Positions 14,869-22,673 of a stretch of DNA of 64,000 nt are shown here, piece after piece. The first letter of the stretch is position 1, and every line of letters starts with the position of its first letter. This DNA comes from a bacterium 210820-DFI.6.37. GTDB taxonomy: Bacteria; Bacillota; Clostridia; Peptostreptococcales; Anaerovoracaceae. The stretch is from assembly GCA_020558355.1 (NCBI GenBank), contig JAJCKG010000007.1:1-64000 (forward strand), written 5' to 3'. Below the pieces are notes generated by a model. That model saw nothing but the letters and a program-made list of their open reading frames with translations. It made no database searches and was not told the origin of the DNA. The translations under genes were made by a program, and so were the position numbers.

Positions 14869-15810
14869 CTAATAAAGCGGCATTTCCATATCATTTATGA
14901 CCAGCTTTTCCACCTGATCCATATCTATAATTTCCCGGAACACCCCTTCCATCGTTCCTGACGAGTCCGCTCCATCGCTGATCCAGCTGCAGCCGTCCGC
15001 CTCCAGAGGAACCAGCGTTCCATTTTTCATTTTCAGCTTTATATCTCCCAGATTGCTCCACGCGTCTTCCAGATCAGAGCTGTACTGTTTTACGCTGACC
15101 TCGATGAAGCAGGAAATCGGCGAAAGATCGATCCTGTCAACGCGGAGTTTTCCTTTCCCTAAAGTAAATACCGAGTGGGGCCGGTAGGTCTCCGAAACCT
15201 TTTTATATCTGAGCTGGAAATCCAGATTCCATTGGCCTTCGATGAGAACCTCCCGTTCATCCTCCCCCGCTGATGAATTTTTGACCAGGTTTTCGAAATT
15301 CAGGGATATTTCCTGTTTGTTGGCCGGTTCTTCCGACGCGATTTCCAGCAGCATGTCCATTCGTTTGCCATTCTCGGAAACCGCGTCATTGGCCGGGCTG
15401 ACGCTGGCCCCGAAATTGGCAGTTCTTGAGCAGGCTATGTCAAAGCCCTCAAAGCCGCAGCTTTCATCAAAGGTCAGGCCGGTCAGAGACGCGACTTCCA
15501 GCAGCACATATACTCTGTGTCCATCTCCCACCGCCTGCTTAGCCTGAATACGCAGCCCCTTATCTTCGGTAACGGCGTCCAGATTGGCTACAGCTCTCGC
15601 GATTTTCTCACTGTTTCCCCCTAGCACCCGCTCCAGCCTGCTATCCAGATCCAGCGCTTTCACGGTAAACGCGCCGCATGAAAAGACGATCACCGCGGCC
15701 ATCGCAATTGCTCCAACCTTCCTGAGACGATACCGGTTCCGGGGAATGCGTTCTTTTTCAATTTGAGACAACACACACTGTAAAATCCGTTCTTTTTCTT
15801 CTTTATTCAC
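14869..15810 (-). CDS. Membrane anti-sigma-like protein (DUF4179-type)
   Basis: Protein of 313 residues with a short charged cytoplasmic N-terminus and one transmembrane helix (about residues 31-51, AIAMAAVIVFSCGAFTVKAL). The large C-terminal part is extracytoplasmic and beta-rich. Its start overlaps the stop of the upstream ECF sigma gene at 15810, so the two are translationally coupled. This is the usual layout of an ECF sigma factor and its membrane-bound inhibitor or sensor. The extracellular part resembles DUF4179-type domains. No zinc-binding HxxxCxxC motif was seen, so the assignment to anti-sigma function is from topology and context. The signal sensed is unknown. Confidence 0.75.
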   Translation of the reverse strand: MNKEEKERILQCVLSQIEKERIPRNRYRLRKVGAIAMAAVIVFSCGAFTVKALDLDSRLERVLGGNSEKIARAVANLDAVTEDKGLRIQAKQAVGDGHRVYVLLEVASLTGLTFDESCGFEGFDIACSRTANFGASVSPANDAVSENGKRMDMLLEIASEEPANKQEISLNFENLVKNSSAGEDEREVLIEGQWNLDFQLRYKKVSETYRPHSVFTLGKGKLRVDRIDLSPISCFIEVSVKQYSSDLEDAWSNLGDIKLKMKNGTLVPLEADGCSWISDGADSSGTMEGVFREIIDMDQVEKLVINDMEMPLY

Positions 15811-16364
15811 TAGCGTATCCCCCTTTCTTTCAATTTTTCTTTTAACACACTTTTGGATCGAAAGAGTCTGTTTTCCACCTGCTTTTCTGAAAGATTCATT
15901 TTTAACGCGATCTCCTTCACTTTATAATCCTGAAAGAAACGCATGGCAAAAATAGTCCTGTCCGGCTCTGCCATTTCCGCTACTACCTGACGAACAGCCA
16001 GTTCCTCTTCTTTTTTTATGACCTGTTCTTCCGCTCCAGGCCATCCATTGGTCAGTTCCGCGTGTTCTATCCGCACTGTATTTCCCCCTTTGTACAGCGC
16101 CCTGGCTTTGTCCATTGCGGCATTTCTGGCAATACCATAGATATAACTTTTCAAAGAGGCGGTTTTACCGGGCCTAAAACTCTTTCCATAACGCCAGAGG
16201 CGTATGAAAGTCTCCGCGATGGCTTCTTCCACATCCTGCTTGGCGGCGCCTGCCAGAATCTCCCGGCAGATGGTCTTTACAGCGTCTCCATAAAGGTCCA
16301 AAGCCAGCGCGATACCCTTTTCCGGATTTCGTTCAATTGTTCGAATCAGTTTTTTATCTTCCAT
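15810..16364 (-). CDS. ECF-type RNA polymerase sigma factor
   Basis: Sigma-70 family regulator with region 2 (DVEEAIAETFIRLWRYGKSF, then SLKSYIYGIARNAAMDKAR) and region 4 (MAEPDRTIFAMRFFQDYKVKEIALKMNLSEKQVENRLFRSKSVLKEKL, a helix-turn-helix). The open frame extends upstream to a GTG at 16454, but that 30-residue extension is not sigma-like. It also contains a TATAGT element that could be a -10 box, so I start at MEDKKLIRTIERNPEKG (16364). That gives 184 residues, usual for ECF factors. The ribosome-binding site is weak for either start. It probably activates its own operon with the downstream anti-sigma gene. Confidence 0.88.
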   Translation of the reverse strand: MEDKKLIRTIERNPEKGIALALDLYGDAVKTICREILAGAAKQDVEEAIAETFIRLWRYGKSFRPGKTASLKSYIYGIARNAAMDKARALYKGGNTVRIEHAELTNGWPGAEEQVIKKEEELAVRQVVAEMAEPDRTIFAMRFFQDYKVKEIALKMNLSEKQVENRLFRSKSVLKEKLKERGIR

Positions 16365-16557
16365 TGCTGCATATCCCGCGGCCTTTTTTGCCGTACTTTG
16401 CTGCGGGGAAACTACCCTTTCACTATACAATACTGGCGCGTTGGCAAAAATCACTCACAAATTTTAAAATTTATTTTTATTTTTTCGGGCCTTTTTTCTC
16501 AGCCTGCCGTAATCATAATGGAACACGACGCTGGGCATCGTTCGGAAATCCATTGAA

Positions 16558-16587
16558 AAAAGAGCAGCTCCGCAGAACTGCTCTTTT
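16558..16587 (-). terminator. Terminator of the Ech hydrogenase operon
   Basis: 10-bp inverted repeat AAAAGAGCAG / CTGCTCTTTT with a 10-base loop, about 20 bases after the stop of the last hydrogenase gene. It ends in U-rich sequence on the minus strand. Confidence 0.85.
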
Positions 16588-16608
16588 CAATATAAAAGGC
16601 TCTGTTTT

Positions 16609-17463
16609 TTAGTCTATCATTTCCAGGCATTCCTTCGGACACTGGTTTACACAGGCTCCGCAGGTAACGCAAGCATCCTTGTCAACGCTCCAGACTTTTT
16701 CTTTTCTTTCAATTGTAAGCGCCTCAGCAGGGCAAATCTTCGCGCACAGTCCGCAGTAAATGCAGTCACTGGTCTTGCAGCGAAGCCCTTCCTCATCTTC
16801 AGGACAGCTGTATACCGGTTCCTTCACTTCTGGCTCCGCTGGCTTTTCAGCCTGATCCTTGGAATCTGCCGGGGCGGCTTCACCGCCGCCAAGAGCCAGA
16901 CATTTCTTAGGGCACTTGTCAATGCAGGCGCCGCAGCTCGCGCACGCGTCCTGATCGACCTTCCAGATCTTTTCCTTCCGATCAACGGTCAGCGCGTCAC
17001 ACGGGCAGTTCTTCGCGCACAGTCCGCAGTAAACGCATTCGTCCAGATTGCAGGTAAGCGCGTCGCCGCCGCTGCTTTCCGCGTTATCAGCCTTATTGAG
17101 CGCGGGTTTATCCTGCTTTGGAATTTCAAAAGTATGTACGACTTTTTCCGTTCCCGGTTCCGTATACTGGTTTTCCATTGTAAGACAGGTCTTAGGACAA
17201 ACCTCTACACAGCAGTTGCACTGAATGCACTGCATTCTCTCAATGGTCCAGGTTCTTTTGTTTCTGTCAACGGTAATCGCGTTTGCCGGACATTTTTTTG
17301 CGCAGATCCCGCAGACGATACAATCCTCTTTGCGGATTCCGATCTGGCCTCTTGTCCGTTCCTGCCATTCTCTAGGTACGACCGGGTACATGAGTGTTGC
17401 AGGCTTTTTAAATAAACTTTTCAGTACGACTTTACCAATTCTAAAAGTTGCCACAGCCCTCAC
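16609..17463 (-). CDS. echF: Ech-type hydrogenase ferredoxin subunit with six [4Fe-4S] motifs
   Basis: Polyferredoxin electron-entry subunit of the membrane hydrogenase. Over 284 residues there are three consecutive 8Fe ferredoxin modules, each with two CxxCxxCxxxCP motifs. They lie at about residues 45-100 (CIVCGICAKKCP, CIQCNCCVEVCP), 140-190 (CVYCGLCAKNCP, CASCGACIDKCP) and 235-284 (CIYCGLCAKICP, CVTCGACVNQCP), joined by Pro/Glu-rich linkers. Standard EchF-like subunits have a single pair, so this one is a triplication. It is the last gene of the operon and abuts the large-subunit gene (17463/17464). It should accept electrons from reduced ferredoxin and pass them to the small subunit. Confidence 0.9.
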   Translation of the reverse strand: MRAVATFRIGKVVLKSLFKKPATLMYPVVPREWQERTRGQIGIRKEDCIVCGICAKKCPANAITVDRNKRTWTIERMQCIQCNCCVEVCPKTCLTMENQYTEPGTEKVVHTFEIPKQDKPALNKADNAESSGGDALTCNLDECVYCGLCAKNCPCDALTVDRKEKIWKVDQDACASCGACIDKCPKKCLALGGGEAAPADSKDQAEKPAEPEVKEPVYSCPEDEEGLRCKTSDCIYCGLCAKICPAEALTIERKEKVWSVDKDACVTCGACVNQCPKECLEMID

Positions 17464-18543
17464 CTACCTTTCTGTACAGCTGATACAAGGGTCGATGGTC
17501 AGTACCAGGATTGGTACATCGGCCAGATCACACCCCTGCAGCATTTTAACGAGTGCGGGAATATTCATATTTGTCGGCGTTCTTACACGCATTCTTTCCA
17601 GGAATTTAGAGTCAGCTCCCTTTGCGTAGTAGAAGCCTTCTCCTCTTGGCTGTTCCAGTCTTACCGCGAATTCGCCCTTTACATTTCCCTTTACAGGAAC
17701 ATCAATCGGGCCGTCAGGAATCTTGGTAACCGCCTTTTCAATCAGCTCGATGGACTGGAAGACCTCACGGATCCGGACAACGCATCTCGCGTAAGAATCT
17801 CCGGCTTCCTCGACAATCGGCTCAAAATCCAGCTGGTCATATACGCCAGGGTCGTTAAGCCGCATATCCATTCTCACACCGGAGCCCCTTGCTACCGGGC
17901 CTACCGCTCCCAATTCCATCGCGTCCTCTTTTGTGAGGACACCAACGCCGCACAGTCTGTTTTTAACAGAAGTATCGTTGATAAATACGTCTGTCAGCGT
18001 TTTGATTTCTTTCTTAATGCCATTGAGCGTGTCAACGATTTCCTTCAAAGTCTCGTTGTCGATATCTTTTCTTACGCCGCCCACTTTACATACGGAGAAA
18101 ATAACTCTTCCGCCTGTTGTTTTCTCAAACAGATCCAGAACCGTTTCTCTTACCTTCCAGCAGTGCATGAACAGGCTGTCAAAAGCAAATCCATCAGCCA
18201 AAAGACCCAACCACAGAAGATGACTGTGTATTCTGGACAGTTCATGCCAGATCGTTCTCAGATATTTGGCTCTTTCCGGAATCTCCACGTCCATAGCTCC
18301 TTCCACGGCCGCGCAATAGCCCCAGCCATGTCCGAAACTGCAGATCCCGCAGATTCGTTCTATAACATATACCATTTCGGTATATTCCTTTTTTTCCACC
18401 AGCTTTTCCAGACCTCTATGAATAAATCCAATAGAAGGAATCGCTTCTACTACCACTTCATCCTCGAGCACCAGGTCGAGATGAATCGGTTCCGGAAGCA
18501 CCGGATGCTGCGGTCCGAAAGGAATGATCGTTCTTTTACCCAT
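17464..18543 (-). CDS. echE: Ech-type [NiFe] hydrogenase large (catalytic) subunit
   Basis: Catalytic subunit that binds the Ni-Fe centre and reduces protons to H2. The two Ni-ligand motifs are present: RICGICSFGH (Cys65, Cys68) near the N-terminus and DPCISCTER (Cys353, Cys356) at the extreme C-terminus. This distinguishes it from the homologous complex I subunit NuoD, which lacks these cysteines. Only three residues follow the last cysteine, so there is no cleavable C-terminal extension. The length of 359 residues fits group 4 enzymes. It sits between the NuoC-like and polyferredoxin genes. No hyp maturation operon is present in the window. Confidence 0.95.
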   Translation of the reverse strand: MGKRTIIPFGPQHPVLPEPIHLDLVLEDEVVVEAIPSIGFIHRGLEKLVEKKEYTEMVYVIERICGICSFGHGWGYCAAVEGAMDVEIPERAKYLRTIWHELSRIHSHLLWLGLLADGFAFDSLFMHCWKVRETVLDLFEKTTGGRVIFSVCKVGGVRKDIDNETLKEIVDTLNGIKKEIKTLTDVFINDTSVKNRLCGVGVLTKEDAMELGAVGPVARGSGVRMDMRLNDPGVYDQLDFEPIVEEAGDSYARCVVRIREVFQSIELIEKAVTKIPDGPIDVPVKGNVKGEFAVRLEQPRGEGFYYAKGADSKFLERMRVRTPTNMNIPALVKMLQGCDLADVPILVLTIDPCISCTER

Positions 18544-18558
18544 AATCTTTCTTCCTTT

Positions 18559-18912
18559 CTAGTTCTTTGGATTCCAAGGAGTAGGCTGGGAAACCTTAAA
18601 GAAGTGTCCGCCGTAATCCAATTCGCTGTTTATGATTTTAATTCCAAAAAGGTCATGCATTTCATTCTCATAAATAAACGCTCCCCAGTATTCACCGGTA
18701 ATGCTCTGAACCTCTTCCTCTTCCGGAATCGTCAGTCTGAGGTTAGTCAGTTCATGATCCTTATCGAAAGAATACATGATTTCAAACCCTTCGGAAACCT
18801 TTGTCGCGCAAATCTGCAGCAATCTGAAGCCGTCAGCCTTCATGCCTCTGGCTTTGTTCAGAATGTCAGAAGCTTCAACAGGGATAATCACCTGTTCATT
18901 ATATGGTCTCAT
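18559..18912 (-). CDS. echD: Ech-type hydrogenase subunit, NuoC/30-kDa-like
   Basis: A 117-residue homolog of the complex I 30-kDa (NuoC) subunit, which forms part of the connecting module beside the hydrogenase core. The segment EYWGAFIYENEMHDLFGIKI is the conserved NuoC-family signature (xExxDLFGI). It is shorter than NuoC and matches the truncated form used in group 4 hydrogenases. Its start directly follows the small-subunit stop (18912/18913), so the genes are coupled. Confidence 0.88.
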   Translation of the reverse strand: MRPYNEQVIIPVEASDILNKARGMKADGFRLLQICATKVSEGFEIMYSFDKDHELTNLRLTIPEEEEVQSITGEYWGAFIYENEMHDLFGIKIINSELDYGGHFFKVSQPTPWNPKN

Positions 18913-19389
18913 CTACGCTTCCTCCTTTTCCGCAGTTTCTACCGGCGCGGAAACAGCAGCTTTGCTGTTCATCGCCTTTCTCTTTTCTCCAAGAACACCC
19001 AGACCTTTCACTACGCCGTCAATAATCGCTTCCGGTCTTGCCGCGCATCCCGGAACATACACGTCAACAGGAATCACTGTATCCACGCCGCCCAGAATGT
19101 TATAGCATTCTTTAAAGATACCGCCGTTATTTGCGCAGATCCCGATAGCCACAACTACCTTCGGCTCCGGCATCTGTTCATAAATCTGTTTTACAACTTC
19201 TTTGTTCTGTTCATTGACAGAACCTGTTACCAGGAATACATCCGCGTGTTTCGGGTTTCCGGTATTGATAATACCGAACCGCTCAACGTCGTACATAGGT
19301 GTAAGGCATGCCAGTACTTCTATGTCACATCCGTTGCAGCTGGAACCGTCATAATGGATGACCCATGGTGATTTGGTTACATATGACAT
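18913..19389 (-). CDS. echC: Ech-type [NiFe] hydrogenase small subunit
   Basis: NuoB-like subunit holding the proximal [4Fe-4S] cluster that feeds electrons to the Ni-Fe site. Cluster cysteines are visible at SCNGCDIE (Cys18, Cys21), GICANNGG (Cys85) and VPGCAARPE (Cys115). The 158-residue length and lack of a signal sequence fit a cytoplasm-facing membrane-bound hydrogenase. It lies between the NuoH-like and NuoC-like genes in the operon. Confidence 0.94.
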   Translation of the reverse strand: MSYVTKSPWVIHYDGSSCNGCDIEVLACLTPMYDVERFGIINTGNPKHADVFLVTGSVNEQNKEVVKQIYEQMPEPKVVVAIGICANNGGIFKECYNILGGVDTVIPVDVYVPGCAARPEAIIDGVVKGLGVLGEKRKAMNSKAAVSAPVETAEKEEA

Positions 19390-19401
19390 CTCTACACCTC
19401 C

Positions 19402-20277
19402 TTATACCAGATAGAGAATGAACAGGTTGATCACGCCCAGGATCAGAGCTACGATCCAAGCGGAGTTAATGGCAACCTGCCACTTCATTCTTGCAAAGCT
19501 GTTGTCGATGAATACTTCCAGGAAGTACGCCAGCAGACAAACAACCACACCGATTACCGCTCCCCATACTGTGCCGTTGGCAAAGAACAGGAAAATGAAT
19601 CCCAAAAGGAATATGTTTTCATACCAGTGAGCCATTTCCACCAGAGCCATGGTTTTACCGGAAAACTCGGTAGTAATACCTCTTACCAGCTCCTGATGCG
19701 CGTGGTGGGACATAGACAGATCGAACGGTGATTTTCTGAATTTAATGGTCAGAATGAACAGGAATCCAAAGAATACGCCGATCAGAGGCAGGAAGTCCAT
19801 ATTTGTGTCAGAAATGATCTGACGAACTTCGAAGCTCTTATCTACCATATAAAATCCAACCGCTGTCAGAAGAACCATCGGCTCGTAAGCCATCATCTGC
19901 AGCAGCTCTCTTTCCGCGCCCAGCTGCGCGTACGGAGAATTGGATGAAAACGCCGCAACGATCAGGAACACGCTTGCCAGTGTCAGAGTAAAGATCACCA
20001 GCAGCAGATCTCCTCCCGCGAAGAAGAAGGAACCGGTTACCAGTACAAAGACAAAGAAGCACGCTACATAAAAATCCTGTACCTTGTTTACTGTGATATC
20101 CTCTTTTTCTCTCAGCTTCAGTACATCGTAAAACGGCTGCAGCACCGGAGGACCGACTCTTCCCTGCATTCTAGCGGAAATGACGCGGTCAACGCCTGCC
20201 AGAAATCCTCCTACGATCGGCGCAAGTACCAGATAGGCAACTACAAGTATTATTGTCTTAATCATTTTACATTGCAC
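19402..20277 (-). CDS. echB: Ech-type hydrogenase membrane subunit, NuoH-like
   Basis: Integral membrane subunit of 291 residues with about eight hydrophobic helices. It shows NuoH-family motifs such as GVDRVISARMQGRVGPPVLQ and the acidic loop AERELLQMMAYEPM. It links the hydrogenase module to the ion-pumping module. Its start overlaps the preceding antiporter-like gene by 11 bases (20267-20277), which implies translational coupling. Confidence 0.93.
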   Translation of the reverse strand: MQCKMIKTIILVVAYLVLAPIVGGFLAGVDRVISARMQGRVGPPVLQPFYDVLKLREKEDITVNKVQDFYVACFFVFVLVTGSFFFAGGDLLLVIFTLTLASVFLIVAAFSSNSPYAQLGAERELLQMMAYEPMVLLTAVGFYMVDKSFEVRQIISDTNMDFLPLIGVFFGFLFILTIKFRKSPFDLSMSHHAHQELVRGITTEFSGKTMALVEMAHWYENIFLLGFIFLFFANGTVWGAVIGVVVCLLAYFLEVFIDNSFARMKWQVAINSAWIVALILGVINLFILYLV

Positions 20278-22198
20278 CTCCTGTCACGATAGCAACCAGA
20301 GAGCCGATCATCAGGCCCAGGCCCGCAATAAGAACTCCTGCGGAAATTGTACATCCGATGACATTCATCTTCTTTTCACCGAAATAGCTTTCCATATGCC
20401 AGTTTCTCAGGGAAGCTTCCACCGGTCTGTCCATAGCTCCATGGAATTTCAGGTTATCCCCTTCATTCGCTCCAGCCATGTAGATCGGTACAATCCGCTT
20501 CTTTGTTCTTCCGAAGAAGAAAACAATCAGCAGCAGAACAACCGCTACCATGATGCACATGATAATCATGTTGTCAGAAGACAGCGCCAGAGAAGAAAGT
20601 CCTCCGAACACGCCTTCCAGATATGGAACCAGCATTTGCGCGGAGATCAGAGGGAACGCGAGACACGCCGCAATGGTCAGAACAACCAGAGTTCCCTGTA
20701 CGAACCATTCTTCTTTATGTACATTCTGTTGAATATTTTCAGTGTTAGCAACAATTGCACTCAGTTTTCCCAGCCATTTTGTCCAGTAGAAAGCTGTTGC
20801 CGCACTGCCGAAGCAGATGATTCCTACCAGCAGGATATTACCTGAATCTACAAAGGCTGTCATGGATGCCCACTTTGAAATCAGCATTCCGAAAGGAGCC
20901 AGGAACATTCCCGCGATACCAACCATCATGAAAGCCGCCAGACGAGGCATTCTTCCAAAGAGGCCGTCCATATCCTCAATATCTCTGCTTCCGATATTGT
21001 GTTCAGCAGTACCTACGCACAGGAACAGTAAGGATTTTGTAACCGCGTGGAATATGATCAGCATGATACCTGCCCAAACCGCTCCGGCTGTTCCGATGCC
21101 GCCGCAGGTAACGATCAGTCCCAGGTTCGCGATGGTGGAATAAGCGAGAACTTTCTTCGCGTTGCTCTGAGAAATGGCCGCGAAGGAAGCCATAAGGAAT
21201 GTAACGCCTCCCACAGTCATAACCATCAGACCCGCAAAGTTGCTCATTCCAAGGCATGGCGCCAGTTTGATAATCAGGAACACACCGGCCTTAACCATGG
21301 TGGAAGAGTGAAGCAGTGCCGAAGTCGGAGTCGGCGCTACCATAGCGCCCAGCAGCCAGCTGTTAAACGGCATCTGCGCCGCCTTTGTAATTCCGGCAAA
21401 GGCCAGGAACGCCGCCGGAATCGCCATAATTCCGCTGTACATCGTTCCGTAAGTAATCATAGTGCTCAGTTCCAGAGTACCATATACAATTCCCAGAATC
21501 AGAATTCCTACCGCAAAGCCAAGTCCGCCCAGCAGGTTCATAATCAGAGCCCTGAAAGCGTTGTTGGTCGCTTCCTCTGTCTTGGTGTATCCAATGAGGA
21601 AGAAGGAAGAAAGACTTGTGATTTCCCAGAAGAAGTACATCCAGATCAGGTTGTTTGATGTAACCAGACCGAACATTGCCGCCAGGAACAGGAACATAAC
21701 GAAGAAGAACCAAGGTCTTCTGTCCTTTTCTCCCGCGTGATGATGCTGGAAATCCTTCATGTAGCCCAGAGCGTACACAGTAATAAGACTTCCGATGATT
21801 CCAATGATCAGGACCATGATCGTTGAAAGCCGGTCAATATACATGTTATTGACAACTTCAATGTGATGTCCTTTAGTAAGCTCAAACCATATCAGAAGCG
21901 GAGTCTGAATAATGGCGAAAAGCGATGCAAGGTATTTCTTGTGACGAATACCTGTAATGATAATATACACAGCCAGACAGGCTTCGATGACCATCATTAC
22001 ATAGTTTACAGTTTCATTGCTGAAGTCAAAGAACTGACTTCCCGTCTTGAAATACTGCACTGCAAGGTAGATGGATCCAGCCGCGATTACGATCGCCGCG
22101 AATTTTACGATCACATCTCTTGCCGCATCAGCTTTAACTACTAAAAGAACAAAGGCCACAACTAATGGAAACAAGATTAGAAAAAAAATAGTGCCCAT
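20267..22198 (-). CDS. echA: Ech-type hydrogenase ion-translocating subunit, NuoL/Mrp-like
   Basis: Large proton- or sodium-pumping subunit of 643 residues with some 15-16 hydrophobic segments. It carries the proton_antipo_M signature region, including PFNSWLLGAMVAPTPTSALLHSSTMVKAG, typical of NuoL/MrpA/EchA proteins. It is the first gene of the hydrogenase operon, preceded by an AGGAGG site and a promoter. It should couple ferredoxin-driven H2 formation to ion export. Whether H+ or Na+ is moved cannot be told from the sequence. Confidence 0.93.
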   Translation of the reverse strand: MGTIFFLILFPLVVAFVLLVVKADAARDVIVKFAAIVIAAGSIYLAVQYFKTGSQFFDFSNETVNYVMMVIEACLAVYIIITGIRHKKYLASLFAIIQTPLLIWFELTKGHHIEVVNNMYIDRLSTIMVLIIGIIGSLITVYALGYMKDFQHHHAGEKDRRPWFFFVMFLFLAAMFGLVTSNNLIWMYFFWEITSLSSFFLIGYTKTEEATNNAFRALIMNLLGGLGFAVGILILGIVYGTLELSTMITYGTMYSGIMAIPAAFLAFAGITKAAQMPFNSWLLGAMVAPTPTSALLHSSTMVKAGVFLIIKLAPCLGMSNFAGLMVMTVGGVTFLMASFAAISQSNAKKVLAYSTIANLGLIVTCGGIGTAGAVWAGIMLIIFHAVTKSLLFLCVGTAEHNIGSRDIEDMDGLFGRMPRLAAFMMVGIAGMFLAPFGMLISKWASMTAFVDSGNILLVGIICFGSAATAFYWTKWLGKLSAIVANTENIQQNVHKEEWFVQGTLVVLTIAACLAFPLISAQMLVPYLEGVFGGLSSLALSSDNMIIMCIMVAVVLLLIVFFFGRTKKRIVPIYMAGANEGDNLKFHGAMDRPVEASLRNWHMESYFGEKKMNVIGCTISAGVLIAGLGLMIGSLVAIVTGGAM

Positions 22199-22251
22199 TT
22201 TATCCTCCTAATAAATAAAACTTTTATAATGAGTGCAACTTCTCACACTTC

Positions 22252-22279
22252 ATTATACAATATATATAAGTAATAACAA
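22252..22279 (-). promoter_or_regulatory. Ech operon promoter
   Basis: On the minus strand TTGTTA (22274-22279) and TATAAT (22252-22257) are 16 bases apart, about 50 bases before the echA ATG, which has an AGGAGG site. Confidence 0.65.
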
Positions 22280-22615
22280 GCGGTTTAATTATATTTATAA
22301 TGTTCTGAATTCTCTGTTTTCGGGTCTTTTTTCGTTGAATTTGCTGACATTTACAAATTTTTCAAAAAAAATCTCAAAAAAAAGATTTTTTTACCTTTTT
22401 CCTCCACCTTCTCCAGCCGCGTCCTATATACATTCTCGTTTTTAAGTATCCCGTTTCTTTTTGATATTTCTTATAAAGTAAATTCTTACACGCTGTTATT
22501 TCCGTCTTTTATCTCAATAATAAGAATTGAGATTTTTACGGCGTTTCCCAGCTTGCCCGCAGCTCCATTATCGGAAATTATTTTCCTTTTTTTCGATGAA
22601 AGCCACGCCTATGAT
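22280..22615. other. A/T-rich spacer between Ech operon and permease gene
   Basis: About 330 bases without a credible gene. It contains long A and T runs (around 22350-22400) and some pyrimidine-rich sequence. Beyond the Ech promoter at one edge and the permease terminator at the other I see no defined element. Confidence 0.5.
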
Positions 22616-22626
22616 TCACGAAAAAA

Positions 22627-22656
22627 CCGCGGAGCAGATAACCTTCCACTCCGCGG
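22627..22656 (-). terminator. Terminator of the first APC permease gene
   Basis: Perfect 8-bp GC-only stem CCGCGGAG / CTCCGCGG with a 14-base loop, followed on the minus strand by TTTTTT, 18 bases after the stop codon. Confidence 0.92.
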
Positions 22657-22673
22657 CCTGAGTTCAAACGCCT

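Noticed and set aside
17464..22198. Complex I (nuo) operon
   Set aside because: The catalytic subunit keeps all four Ni-binding cysteines (RICGIC and DPCISC), which NuoD lacks, and nuoE-F-G, -J, -K, -M and -N are absent, so this is an Ech-type hydrogenase.
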